Shown here: positions 53,416 through 62,648 of the stretch, one piece after another
Layout: every line of letters begins with the position of its first letter
Position numbering within the stretch: the first letter of the stretch is position 1
Source: Bog-756 sp963813525
GTDB lineage: Bacteria; Actinomycetota; Acidimicrobiia; Acidimicrobiales; RAAP-2
DNA: 64,000 nucleotides
Assembly: GCA_963813525.1 (NCBI GenBank)
Contig: CAWEZI010000005.1
Span: 1,364,001 to 1,428,000, forward strand
Reading direction: 5' to 3'
The notes under the pieces: generated by a model
The model's database searches: none
What the model was told of the DNA's origin: nothing
Seen by the model: the letters and a program-made list of their open reading frames with translations, nothing else
Program-made: the position numbers and the translations under genes

Positions 53416-54000
53416 ATGCTGTTCTGTGTGAACGGGACCATCGAGACCGAACGGCTCCTGCTGCGCCCGTTCACCGAGGAGGACGGCGACGACCTGGTCC
53501 GGCTGCACGCCGAGGAGTCCTTCTGGTGGTACCCCTTGCGCCGGGCCATGACGCCGGCCGAGTCGGAGGTTTTCCTCCTCCGGGTGCTGGCCGATACCGC
53601 CGACCCCGGACGCCCGGCCTTCCACGCCGTGATCGAGCGGTCCAGCGGGGCCCTCATCGGGTGGGCGGGATTGTCGGTGCCCGACTTCCTCCCCGAGGTG
53701 CTCCCCGCCGTCGAGGTCGGATGGCGCTTCGGCCCCGACCACCGCGGTCGGGGGTACGCCACCGAGGCCGGTACCGCCGCCCTGCGGTGGGGCTTCGCGG
53801 ATCTCGGGCTCGACGCCGTGGTGTCCATCTTCGAGCCGGACAACGTGGCCTCGGGGCGGGTCATGGACCGGCTCGGTTTCGACGCCGGTTTCGCCACCAC
53901 CCACCCCATCCGGGGTCACCCCCTGGTGGTCCGCACCCTGACCGTGTCCGACTGGCGGACCGGCATCGGGGACAGCGCGGGCGCCCCCGGCCGTCCGTAG
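53416..54000 (+). CDS. GNAT-family N-acetyltransferase (RimJ/RimL-like)
   Basis: 194 residues from the ATG at 53416 (MLFCVNGTIETERLLLRPF); an in-frame ATG at 53392 is less likely. Motifs: IETERLLLRPFTEEDGDDLV at the N-terminus and the acetyl-CoA-binding RGRGYATEAGTAALRWGF with R-G-x-G-Y/A, then EPDNVASGRVMDRLGF. The RimJ/RimL type acetylates protein N-termini or small amines; the target is unknown. It is divergent from the glycoside hydrolase and ends before the terminator hairpins. Confidence 0.87.
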   Translation: MLFCVNGTIETERLLLRPFTEEDGDDLVRLHAEESFWWYPLRRAMTPAESEVFLLRVLADTADPGRPAFHAVIERSSGALIGWAGLSVPDFLPEVLPAVEVGWRFGPDHRGRGYATEAGTAALRWGFADLGLDAVVSIFEPDNVASGRVMDRLGFDAGFATTHPIRGHPLVVRTLTVSDWRTGIGDSAGAPGRP

Positions 54001-54049
54001 TCCCACGTCCCGACATTGGATGACCAAAATGATCGAAGACAGCGGTCGA

Positions 54050-54240
54050 CGGCGCTACCATGACGGGACCAGAGAGAGGAGGTGGTCCAACTGAGCAGTC
54101 AACGTTTCGGGACCCTGGAGGTGGCTGGCCGCTGAGGCGGCTCGCTGTACCACCTGGCGAATCCCAGCCAGACACCCACCGGGCTACCTAGCCGGACCCA
54201 GGTCCCATCCGGCGCTTCACGGGGACCCCGGTGTACTCAA
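54050..54240 (+). other. Non-coding stretch with several short stems
   Basis: Between the convergent GNAT and antiporter genes. It contains an SD-like AGGAGGTGGTCC near 54078, a 14-codon frame after it, and short stems such as GGACccaGGTCC and CCGGgctacctaGCCGG near 54170-54210. A small RNA or leader peptide is possible but not supported by anything I recognise. Confidence 0.35.
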
Positions 54241-54258
54241 AAAATCAGCGAATTAGGC

Positions 54259-54289
54259 CTGCAGGGCGCCTCTTCGGGGCGCCCTGCAG
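54259..54289. terminator. 12-base-pair hairpin terminator
   Basis: CTGCAGGGCGCC pairs perfectly with GGCGCCCTGCAG around a 7-base loop. On the minus strand a run of six T (54239-54244) follows about 15 bases after the stem, so it best serves the antiporter gene that ends at 54411. It also lies 3' of the GNAT gene. Confidence 0.7.
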
Positions 54290-54325
54290 TGCTGTCCCGG
54301 GCCGATCGGGGTGAGGCAGTCTTGC

Positions 54326-54347
54326 GGAGGGACCTTCGGGTCCCTCC
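54326..54347. terminator. 9-base-pair hairpin with TTCG loop
   Basis: GGAGGGACC-TTCG-GGTCCCTCC, an extra-stable stem, just downstream of the antiporter stop on the minus strand. With the hairpin at 54259 it forms a tandem stop for convergent transcription. No T-run beside it. Confidence 0.6.
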
Positions 54348-54410
54348 TGCGCGCGCAGCCGATCTTCTTGCCCCTCCGCCCTGCCTCGGAAATGGGAGGG
54401 CGATGCGTGC

Positions 54411-56015
54411 TCAGGGACGCATGGTCGTCTCGTCGAGGTCGAGGGCGGCCCGTACCTGGTCGGCCACCCTGTTGCTGATGCGCCGGCGGGCCAGGAGGTG
54501 GTCGAGCTCGGTCCGCTCGGAGGCGATGACCTGTAGGCGCAGGTCACGCTCGGCCTCGAGGGACTCGGTGTCGGCCTCCGAATCGGCCGCATCCCCCAGG
54601 CCGTTGCCGGAGCCGTCGTCGGCCCCGATGACCTCGAGTCGTCGGTCGATGCGGGCCAGCTGCGACTCGTAGCCGGTGCGGAGACGGTCGACCACCTCCT
54701 CGGGGAACTGGTCGGACTGGCTCACGTCGTCGATGTGGCCGAGAGCCACCACTGTCAACCGGCGTCGGGCCTCGGCCGTCAACAACAGGTCCTGCTGATC
54801 GCGGGTGACCAGGCCCAGCCGGCGGATGAGGGGCGGGAGGGTCAGACCCTGACCGACCAGGGTGGCCACGATGACACCGAAGGTCAGGAAGATGATCAGG
54901 TCGCGCTGGGGGAAGTCCTGGGGGAGGGCCAGGGCGGCGGCCAGCGACACCGCCCCCCGCATGCCGGCCCACCCGACCACGGTCGTCTCCCGCCACGAGC
55001 GGCCGTCGGCCTCGGTGGCTCCGAACAGCCGCTGGCCTCCGGGCAGGGCGGTGGCTCCGAACATCCACACCATGCGCACGACGATGACCACACCGACCAC
55101 GGCCAGTGACTCGACGGCCAGCGATCCCGAGGTCCGGTTGGTCAGGCTGTCGAGGATGGGGCGCAGTTCGAGTCCGACCAGAAGGAACGACACCCCGGTC
55201 AACAGGAACACGATGAGGTCCCAGATCTCCCGCTGTTGCAACCGGGCCCCTGCCGTCAACGAGCGCGAGCCGAACCGTCCGAAGACCAGCCCGGCGGCCA
55301 CCACGGCCAGCACCCCCGAGGCACCGACCTTGTCGGCCGGCAGGTAGGCGGCGAAGGGGAGGATGAGCAGCATGGTGTTCTCGATGACCGGTGTCTCGGT
55401 GAAGCGCAGCAGTCGGCTTCCGACCCACCCGACGACGATGCCGATGCCCAGGCCGACGGCCACGGCGAAGAAGAATTTGCCGGCCACGTCAGCCACGGTG
55501 AAGGCCGACCCGACCGACGCCACGGCCACCTGGTAGGCGGTCAGGGCGGTGGCGTCGTTCATCAGACCCTCGCCCCCGAGGATGGTCACCAACCGGCGGG
55601 GCAGGCCGAGCTTGCCGGCGATCTGGGTGGCGGCCACCGAGTCGGGTGGGGACACGATGGCCCCGAGGGCGAAGGCCACACCCCACCCCATGTTCCCGAC
55701 CAGGGTGTGGATGACCACGGCCACCACCACCATGGTGGCCACCACCAGCCCCACCGCCAACGACAGGATGGGTCGCAGGTGGGTGCGCAGCTCGCGGGCC
55801 GACGTGTCGAGGGAGGCGTCGTAGATGAGCGGGGGCAGGAAGACCAGCAGGAACAGGTCGGGCTGGAGCTGGACCTGGTGACGGACGGGCAGGACGGCCA
55901 CCACCACCCCGGCCACCACCAGCAGGATGGGATAGGGGATGCGCACCCGGTCGGCGACGGTGGCGATGACCACCAGGCCGATGAGCAGCCCGATACCGTC
56001 GGCCAGGCTGATCAC
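54411..56015 (-). CDS. CPA1-family sodium/proton antiporter
   Basis: 534 residues. About 12 membrane segments to residue 420, then a hydrophilic tail of about 110 residues. Conserved CPA1 features: LFLLVFLPPLIYDASLDTSARELR, FALGAIVSPPDSVAATQIAGKLGLPRR (the ion-binding region with SPPD) and GGEGLMNDATALTAYQVAV (the ND pair). WAGMRGAVSLAAALALP near residue 320 is the family's late motif. It exchanges protons for sodium or potassium at the plasma membrane. Single gene, followed by two terminator hairpins. Confidence 0.93.
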   Translation of the reverse strand: MISLADGIGLLIGLVVIATVADRVRIPYPILLVVAGVVVAVLPVRHQVQLQPDLFLLVFLPPLIYDASLDTSARELRTHLRPILSLAVGLVVATMVVVAVVIHTLVGNMGWGVAFALGAIVSPPDSVAATQIAGKLGLPRRLVTILGGEGLMNDATALTAYQVAVASVGSAFTVADVAGKFFFAVAVGLGIGIVVGWVGSRLLRFTETPVIENTMLLILPFAAYLPADKVGASGVLAVVAAGLVFGRFGSRSLTAGARLQQREIWDLIVFLLTGVSFLLVGLELRPILDSLTNRTSGSLAVESLAVVGVVIVVRMVWMFGATALPGGQRLFGATEADGRSWRETTVVGWAGMRGAVSLAAALALPQDFPQRDLIIFLTFGVIVATLVGQGLTLPPLIRRLGLVTRDQQDLLLTAEARRRLTVVALGHIDDVSQSDQFPEEVVDRLRTGYESQLARIDRRLEVIGADDGSGNGLGDAADSEADTESLEAERDLRLQVIASERTELDHLLARRRISNRVADQVRAALDLDETTMRP

Positions 56016-56288
56016 TTAGCTGCCCGACCCACCCGGCGGCCCGGCCGGCGATGCCCACAGGAGCCGACCGGCCGTGCGTGCGGAGAAGGTCCTCCTGGCC
56101 TGGGCCACGTTCATTCTCCCGATGCGATGTTGAACGGACCCGAGGACCGCCTCCCGAACGGTCAGTCTCGCGCCTCCCGAGCCGGAACGGCCGTTTTCAT
56201 CGGGTGAACGGGCGGCCTTTGGTCACCCCTATGAGTCAGATTTATAGCTGTTAGACCCTCTTATGCCTGTAATAGTTATTTATCTATC

Positions 56289-56336
56289 TATAATATTCTG
56301 ACGATAGTTACATGAGGGAGCCATGCAGCCACTATC
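56289..56336 (+). promoter_or_regulatory. hipBA promoter and candidate operator
   Basis: TATAAT at 56289-56294 is a strong -10 in an AT-rich patch that is unusual for this part of the window; no clear -35 at 17 bases. Just downstream are inverted half-sites GATAGT (56303-56308) and ACTATC (56331-56336), 22 bases apart, where a HipB-type repressor could bind. The ribosome binding site AGGAGG follows at 56345-56350. Confidence 0.5.
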
Positions 56337-56355
56337 ATGGCTACAGGAGGCAGAA

Positions 56356-56673
56356 ATGCGACATGACGAGCTGGAGAAGGTGATCGGCGGGCACATCCGC
56401 AACCTGCGGATCGGCCAGGGCCTGACCCAGGAGGAGGCGGCCGACAGGGCCAACGTCTCCCTCGGCGCCCTCAAGCACCTGGAGAGCGGAGCGGGGGCCA
56501 CTGTCCACACCTTGGTCAAGGTGCTCCGAGCGCTCGGGCAGGAGGACTGGCTCGACACCTTGGAGCCCGTGACCGGAGCGTTCAACCCGCTCGACCTGTT
56601 AGCTGCCCGTGAGCAGGAGGGCCGAGCGGCGCGGCCCCGGCGTGCCCCGCGGCGGAGGGCGGTGGCCCGGTGA
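56356..56673 (+). CDS. hipB: XRE-family antitoxin (HipB-like)
   Basis: 105 residues from the ATG at 56356, chosen because AGGAGG (56345-56350) is at the right distance; an ATG at 56323 is also in frame. The helix-turn-helix is at about 10-60: VIGGHIRNLRIGQGLTQEEA, then ADRANVSLGALKHLESG. The C-terminal tail is Arg/Ala-rich. It overlaps hipA by four bases (ATGA-type overlap at 56670). In HipBA systems HipB represses its operon and neutralises HipA. Confidence 0.87.
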   Translation: MRHDELEKVIGGHIRNLRIGQGLTQEEAADRANVSLGALKHLESGAGATVHTLVKVLRALGQEDWLDTLEPVTGAFNPLDLLAAREQEGRAARPRRAPRRRAVAR

Positions 56674-57983
56674 GCTACCAGCCGACCGACGTCATCGAGG
56701 TCCTGGCCTGGGGCCGGCGAGTGGGCGCGGTGGCCCTCGACCCGGACACCGGCTGGTACGCCTTCGCCTACACCCGAGAGTGGGTCGCCGGCGGCATCGA
56801 ACTGGCCCCACTGCACATGGCCCTGAGCGAGCGCACCTACGAGTTCCCCCAACTGCGGCGGGAGACCTTCTACGGGCTCCCGCCCCTGCTGGCCGACGCA
56901 CTGCCCGACAGGTTCGGCAATGCCCTCGTCGATGCCTGGATGGCCGAGCAAGGGGTGGCACCGACCGATATCACGCCGCTCGACCGCCTGGCCTACGCAG
57001 CCGAGCGCGCCATGGGGGCCCTCGAGTTCCGGCCCCCGGCGCGGGCCGTGGCCAGCGAGGTCCCGACGGCGGTCCAGCTGGCCGACCTTGTTCTCGCCGC
57101 CCGTCGCACGGTGCGCGGCGAGTTCGGCGGCGACGAGTCGGCCCATGCCGCCCTCCAGCAGCTGATCCAGGTCGGCACCAGCGCCGGCGGTGCGCGGGCC
57201 AAGGCCGTCGTCGCCTTCAACCCCGAGACCTTCCAGGTCCACTCGGCCTACGACGAACACTCCGACGGCTTCGAGCAGTGGCTGATCAAGCTCGATGGAG
57301 TGAGCGGTACCGGCATGGACGGGCACGGCGACCGGCTGGGCGAGAGTGCGCCCTATGGGCGCATCGAGTTCGCCTACAGCGAGATGGCCAAGGCGGCCGG
57401 GATCGACATGATGCCCTGCCGGCTCCTGGCCGAGGGCCCGCGCCGCCACTTCATGACCAAGCGCTTCGACCGGGGCCCGGCTGGTGAACGTTTCCATGTG
57501 ATCTCGCTGTGCGGGCTGGCCGACCTCGACTACAACCTGGTGGCCACCCACAGCTACGACCAGTACCTGCAGAGCGCCAAGGCCCTCGGACTCGGGCCCG
57601 AAGAGCTGGCCGAGGCCTACCGACGGATGGTGTTCAACGTGATGGGCGTCAACCACGACGACCACACCAAAAACTTCGCCTTCATGCGCTCGGAGGTCTC
57701 GGGGTGGAAGCTGACGCCCGCTTTCGACGTCACCCACGCCTACAACCCCAACAGCCAGTGGACGAGCCGCCACCTCATGGCTGTGAACGGGAAGTTCGAG
57801 GGCATTGCCCTCGAGGATCTCCACGTAGTCGGCGATCGCAACGACGTGCCCGGATACCGTCGCATCATCCGCCAGGTCCGCCAGGCGGTTTCGGAGTGGG
57901 CCAGTTTCGCCGCAGGAGCCGAGCTCGACCAGGAGACCATCGAGAGCATCGCAACCGACATCGAGCGCTTCGCTCCCCGCTGA
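56670..57983 (+). CDS. hipA: HipA-family toxin kinase
   Basis: 437 residues. HipA kinases phosphorylate a protein target (GltX in E. coli) and cause dormancy. The couple_hipA domain is at about 10-100 (VGAVALDPDTGWYAFAYT). The kinase part has the phosphate-binding loop GTSAGGARAKAVV (169-181), catalytic NHDDHTKNFAF (328-338) and the metal-binding AFDVTHAYN (351-359). All core residues are present, so it should be active. The final residues IESIATDIERF follow a helical tail. Second gene of the toxin-antitoxin pair; the target is unknown here. Confidence 0.92.
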   Translation: MSYQPTDVIEVLAWGRRVGAVALDPDTGWYAFAYTREWVAGGIELAPLHMALSERTYEFPQLRRETFYGLPPLLADALPDRFGNALVDAWMAEQGVAPTDITPLDRLAYAAERAMGALEFRPPARAVASEVPTAVQLADLVLAARRTVRGEFGGDESAHAALQQLIQVGTSAGGARAKAVVAFNPETFQVHSAYDEHSDGFEQWLIKLDGVSGTGMDGHGDRLGESAPYGRIEFAYSEMAKAAGIDMMPCRLLAEGPRRHFMTKRFDRGPAGERFHVISLCGLADLDYNLVATHSYDQYLQSAKALGLGPEELAEAYRRMVFNVMGVNHDDHTKNFAFMRSEVSGWKLTPAFDVTHAYNPNSQWTSRHLMAVNGKFEGIALEDLHVVGDRNDVPGYRRIIRQVRQAVSEWASFAAGAELDQETIESIATDIERFAPR

Positions 57984-58262
57984 CGGCACACGCACACACA
58001 CGGTCAGCCTCGCGCCCGGTCGACCGGGATACGACCAATTTGACCACGCCAAGTACGTTCTCGACCGCATTGAGTGGTCACCGAGCGGGCGCCGCCTCGG
58101 CCGGGCTCGGCGGGCCGTTGAGAAAGTGTTCGGTGGCCGTGCGAATCCGTTACCGGTGTGCGAATGTTGGTGCTAACAGGAGGGGTTCTTCCACGTCACT
58201 CTTTGCAGGGATGGCGCGTTGAGCACGGCTCACCAGGGGTCGTCGGCGAAAGGGCGGTTGTT

Positions 58263-61200
58263 ATGCGATGGGCATCGTCATCTTCGGCGCGCAAGTCTGC
58301 GCCTTCGGATCACAGCACCAGGGCCGGTGTCGAGCGTCACGCGGGTGGCCGGGCATCGGTCCGACCGCTCGGCGTCCGCAGCGTGGTCAGCACCTTCATG
58401 TGCGCCGTCATGGCCATGGCCATGGGGGTCGGTATCACCGCCGCCACCACGACGACACCGGCGGGGGCGGTGGGCACATCGGTGACCGACACCGCGCTGA
58501 CCGCCACGTCGTCGGAAGCGGGGGCCACCGAAGTCAGTCTGCGGGTGAGTTTTGTGGCCACCCACGCGCTCACCAACGGCACCGACAGCGTCACCCTCGA
58601 CGCGTCGACCGGATATGTGTTTCCGTCGGACTCGGCCTGCGACGTGTACAACGTCACCGATCTCAACTCGGGTGACACTGCCGGGTGCAGTCCTCTGCAG
58701 AGCGGAGCCGGCACCAATGAGGTCACCCTGGCCGTGCCCAACGTCGCCGCCGGCGACCAGGTCACGGTGGCCGTCGACGGTGTAACCAATCCCTCGGCTA
58801 GGGGGTCGGGCAGCGTCTCGGTGTCGACCAGTCAAGATACGACGCCCGTGGCCATGGCCACCACCATCGTGAGGGCCGCCTCGGTCCTGGAGGCGGACTT
58901 CAGCACCTCGAATGCGGGGGCCGACTATCAGGTGGGCTTCGTGTCCAACGCCGGGCTCTCCGAGCCCGACGGCAGCACGGTCGAATCGACGATCACCCTG
59001 GCGGCCGCGGCCGGTGTGACCTTTCCCTCTCCCACCGAATCGTGCAGCACGTTCGCCGTCACCGATCTCACCACCGGTGCCCAGGCGTGCTCGGCGGTGA
59101 GCGGAGGTGGCACCCGTCAGGTCACCTTGGAGACGCCCAATGTGAGCCCCGGTGATGAGGTTCTGGTGGCCGTCGATGGGGTCGACAATTCCCCCGCCAG
59201 TCCCACGTTGGGGATCTGGACCACGTCGGATCCTGATCATCTGACCGGGATAGCCCCGGTTCCCACCTCGGGTAGCTCGTTGGGAGCATTGTCCTTCACC
59301 ACCAGTTCCACCGACGCCGGAGCCACCGAGGTGACCGACCAGCTGCGCTTCACCGCCACCCAAACTCCGGCCGGCGCCTACTCGATCACCCTCGATGCGC
59401 CGTCGGGGACTGTCTTTCCCGCCTCGGGTTACAACAGCAGCTACCTGATCGATGATCTGACCACCGGTCAATCAGGTGGCTCTGGACTGAACAACTACGT
59501 CGTAAACGGCACCGGGACCAACGACGTGCAGATCACCGACAACATCCCCTACGAATCTCCGGCTCCGACTATCACCGCCGGTGATCAGATACTGGTGACG
59601 GTCAACGGCGTCGTCAATCCGACCAGTGCCGGAACCGGGACCCTGGAGGTTTCGGCTTCGTTCGACACCACGCCGACCAGTGTCAACGACCCCACATCGC
59701 CCAGTACGGCGGTCTCCAACATCGCCTTCACCGCCAGTTCGGATGCGGCGGGGGTCACCGGCGTCACCGATCTGATCCGATTCACCGCCGGTCAAGCGGC
59801 CATCGGTGCCTACACCATCACATTGGACGCCCCGGTGGGGACTGTCTTCCCCGCTTCGGGGAACAACGACAACAGCTACCTGATCGAGAACCTGACCACC
59901 GGTCAGTCGGTCGGCGGAGGGCTCAACTACTACGTCGTCGACGGAGCCGGAACCAACCAGGTGGTCATCAACGACGTCATCCCCTATGAATCGGGAGCCC
60001 CCTTCTTCAATCCCGGGGACCAGGTACTGGTGACGGTCAACGGCGTCACCAACCCGACCGGGTCCCAAGACGCCACCATCGCCACGTCATCCGACCCGAC
60101 ACCGACCGATTACGGGCCCCTGGTCCCCTTACCCGCCGACACCAACGGTCCCTTCGCCTTCGTCACCGGCCCGGGACCCAACCTCATCTCCCCGATCAAC
60201 CTGGCCACCGACACCGAGGGGACTCCTTTCCCGTTCAACGTCGGTGAACCCGGTGGCATCGCCATCACCCCCAACGGCCAGACGGCCTACGTGGTCGGCC
60301 CCACCGATGGCGGGGACTCCATCACCCCGGTCAACACCAGCACCGACGCGGTGGGAACGCCCATCGTGGTCGGTGACGATGTCTCCAGCGTGGCCATCAC
60401 CCCCGACGGGTCGACGGCCTATGCGGTCAGCTCCGACAACGACACGGTGGTCCCGGTCGACCTGGCCACCCAGTCGGCGGAGACGCCCATCACGGTGGGA
60501 GAGGATCCGGTGGCCGTGGCGATCACCCCCGACGGATCGACTGCCTTGGTGGTCAATACCGACGACGGTACGGTGACTCCCATCGACATCGCCACCCAGA
60601 CGGCAGAGACCCCGATCACGGTGGGATCGATCCCCGACGCCATCGCCATCACCCCCGACGGGTCAACCGCCTTGGTGGTCAACTCGGGCGACGGCACGGT
60701 CACCCCCATCGACATCGCCACCCAGACGGCGGAGACCCCGATCACGGTGGGAGACAATCCTGAGGCCATCGCCATCACCCCCAACGGGTCCACGGCCTTC
60801 GCTGTTAACGAGGGCAGCGACTCGGTCACCCCCATCGACATCAGCACCCTGACGGCGGGAACGCCGATCGGGGTGGGATCCGGCCCGAATGCCATTTCGG
60901 TGTCGCCCGACGGGACGGCGGCCTACGTGGTCAACGAGGGCAGTAACACGGTCACGCCCATCAGTACGACCACCGACACAACGGCCCCATCCGTGGCCAC
61001 GGTCAACGATCCCTGGGACATCGCCATCACCCCCGACCAGGGCCCGACAGCCGCCCTGACGGCCAGCACCTCGGGGGCCACCACCAGCTTCGACGCCTCG
61101 GGCTCGGTGGCCGGTACGACGCCCATCGTCTCCTACGCCTGGAACTTCGGCGACGGCAACACGGCGGTGACCTCCACCCCGACCGAGTCCCACACATACG

Positions 61201-62048
61201 GCGGCAGCGGCACCTACACGGCCACGGTGACCGAGACGGACGCGGCCGGCACCTCCACCAGCCAAGTCTTCACCGGCCAGACCATGAGCAGCCACGGAAC
61301 GGCCGATGCCGAGGCCTCGGCTCCGGTGGTCATAACCACCACCGACTGCAGCAACGACACCAGCTGCTCTGCCGCCATCACCACCCCGGCCACTCCCCAG
61401 ACTCCGGCCCAGTCGATCAGCGTGACGGCCGCCGCCCCGGACCAGCCCTCCCAGGAGCTGACGGTGACCTCGGGTCCCGGTCAACTCACCTGCGCGTCCA
61501 AGGGCTTCGCCGTTCTGCAGCAGGTGACCTCCTACGACACCACCTTCACGCCGACCGCCGACGTGACTGTGACTGATCAGTTGGCCGGGGTCAGTTCCAC
61601 CCACGGTGTCAAGGTGTGCTTCGTGGGCTCGGATAACGAGCCGCAATTGTTGCGCAAGTGCGCCCAGAGCTCACCGGTGACGCCCTGTGCCACGGTGGCC
61701 AAGGTGTCCGGTGTCGTGCAAGTCACCATTCTGGTGGCGCCCGGCGACCCACGATTCCGGATCGAGGGTGTCCAGGTACTGAGCGAGATGCCGAAATCGG
61801 TCAGCGCCAAGGGGGTGATCGGCAAGACCATCGCCATCAAGGGCACCGACTTGTTGGGGACCACTGGTCAGACGCTCCCGACCATCGCCTTCACCTCGAT
61901 CGGCGGCTCGACCATCACCGCCACCATCACCAAGTTCACCGCCAAGGCCATCACGGTGACGGTGCCCAACGGCGCCGCCACCGGTCCCATCGCCCTCTGC
62001 TGGCCCAACGAGACGGCGGACAGTGAGGGGCCGGTGGCCATCACCTAG
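58263..62048 (+). CDS. Exported repeat / YVTN-propeller / PKD surface protein
   Basis: 1,261 residues from the ATG at 58263; the frame opens at 58158 but the signal segment (TFMCAVMAMAMGVGITAA) would then lie 75 residues in. After the signal come four related ~130-150-residue modules containing EAGATEVSLRVSF or AGVTGVTDLIRF, NEVTLAVPNVAAGDQVTVAV and similar. From about 620 a YVTN-type beta-propeller has repeats of ITPDGSTALVVNTDDGTVTPI with PITVG. A PKD domain follows (SYAWNFGDGNTAVTS). The last 180 residues end in an IPT-like sandwich (KTIAIKGTDLLGTTG). I infer an adhesin or cell-wall protein. No LPXTG motif or C-terminal anchor is seen. Confidence 0.8.
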   Translation: MRWASSSSARKSAPSDHSTRAGVERHAGGRASVRPLGVRSVVSTFMCAVMAMAMGVGITAATTTTPAGAVGTSVTDTALTATSSEAGATEVSLRVSFVATHALTNGTDSVTLDASTGYVFPSDSACDVYNVTDLNSGDTAGCSPLQSGAGTNEVTLAVPNVAAGDQVTVAVDGVTNPSARGSGSVSVSTSQDTTPVAMATTIVRAASVLEADFSTSNAGADYQVGFVSNAGLSEPDGSTVESTITLAAAAGVTFPSPTESCSTFAVTDLTTGAQACSAVSGGGTRQVTLETPNVSPGDEVLVAVDGVDNSPASPTLGIWTTSDPDHLTGIAPVPTSGSSLGALSFTTSSTDAGATEVTDQLRFTATQTPAGAYSITLDAPSGTVFPASGYNSSYLIDDLTTGQSGGSGLNNYVVNGTGTNDVQITDNIPYESPAPTITAGDQILVTVNGVVNPTSAGTGTLEVSASFDTTPTSVNDPTSPSTAVSNIAFTASSDAAGVTGVTDLIRFTAGQAAIGAYTITLDAPVGTVFPASGNNDNSYLIENLTTGQSVGGGLNYYVVDGAGTNQVVINDVIPYESGAPFFNPGDQVLVTVNGVTNPTGSQDATIATSSDPTPTDYGPLVPLPADTNGPFAFVTGPGPNLISPINLATDTEGTPFPFNVGEPGGIAITPNGQTAYVVGPTDGGDSITPVNTSTDAVGTPIVVGDDVSSVAITPDGSTAYAVSSDNDTVVPVDLATQSAETPITVGEDPVAVAITPDGSTALVVNTDDGTVTPIDIATQTAETPITVGSIPDAIAITPDGSTALVVNSGDGTVTPIDIATQTAETPITVGDNPEAIAITPNGSTAFAVNEGSDSVTPIDISTLTAGTPIGVGSGPNAISVSPDGTAAYVVNEGSNTVTPISTTTDTTAPSVATVNDPWDIAITPDQGPTAALTASTSGATTSFDASGSVAGTTPIVSYAWNFGDGNTAVTSTPTESHTYGGSGTYTATVTETDAAGTSTSQVFTGQTMSSHGTADAEASAPVVITTTDCSNDTSCSAAITTPATPQTPAQSISVTAAAPDQPSQELTVTSGPGQLTCASKGFAVLQQVTSYDTTFTPTADVTVTDQLAGVSSTHGVKVCFVGSDNEPQLLRKCAQSSPVTPCATVAKVSGVVQVTILVAPGDPRFRIEGVQVLSEMPKSVSAKGVIGKTIAIKGTDLLGTTGQTLPTIAFTSIGGSTITATITKFTAKAITVTVPNGAATGPIALCWPNETADSEGPVAIT

Positions 62049-62053
62049 TTCCG

Positions 62054-62572
62054 TCAGCCGCCGCCGAAGGGGAGCGACCGCTCGATGTCCCAGCGGTGGT
62101 GGAATGCGTCGTGGGCGTTGGCCAGGACCACATCGGCGAGTGAGAGATTGCCCCGTTCGGGGTGGATGAGGACCACGCCGGTGCGGTTTGTGCGCCCGAT
62201 GGCGTGTTGCCAGCCGGCCACCGATCGGGTGAGGGACCACTGGGCCGCCTGCAGGGGGATGGTGGCGTAGCCCCGGGCCCGGGCCAGTTCGTTCTCGTCG
62301 TAGCCGGCCACCCTGCGGGGGGCGCCGGCGGCGATGCCGGCCAGCCGTTCCGACCAGATGCGCAGGTTGTCACCCACGTGGCACACGTAGGCGGTCACCG
62401 ACCACTCCAGTTGCGGATGTTGCTCGGTGCCGGTGGCATCGTCCAGGAGGTGGGCGTAGTTGCTCGGCACCCGGGCGACGTAGGCGGTGGCCGGGCCCAC
62501 GCCCGTGGTCCACTCGAACCGGCACTGGCGGCAGGGATCGCCGTAGGTCGCCACACCCCAGTTGCTCACCAC
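62054..62572 (-). CDS. DinB-like protein
   Basis: 172 residues if it starts at GTG 62572 (or GTG 62569). Helical, with DPCRQCRFEWTTG at the N-terminus, SVTAYVCHVGDNLRIWSERL in the middle and ANAHDAFHHRWDIERSL at the end. The histidines in CHVGD and HDAFHHRW sit where DinB/mycothiol-transferase-type four-helix proteins bind a metal. The N-terminal cysteine pair CRQC is unusual. Function unknown; thiol-transfer or hydrolase reactions are typical of the fold. Convergent with the surface protein, five bases apart. Confidence 0.65.
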   Translation of the reverse strand: MVSNWGVATYGDPCRQCRFEWTTGVGPATAYVARVPSNYAHLLDDATGTEQHPQLEWSVTAYVCHVGDNLRIWSERLAGIAAGAPRRVAGYDENELARARGYATIPLQAAQWSLTRSVAGWQHAIGRTNRTGVVLIHPERGNLSLADVVLANAHDAFHHRWDIERSLPFGGG

Positions 62573-62648
62573 TCGATTGTGCCATCCTGAGGACGGCCAC
62601 GCGCCGGCGCGGGACGGGGCGGGTGGGTCGACCGCCCGAGGAGGATCG

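Noticed and set aside
56280..58070. 596-codon minus-strand frame opposite hipA
   Set aside because: Shadow of the hipBA genes; no recognisable family and no plausible start region.
58278..59471. 397-codon minus-strand frame opposite the surface protein
   Set aside because: Gly/Arg/Asp-rich shadow of a repetitive gene in high-GC DNA.
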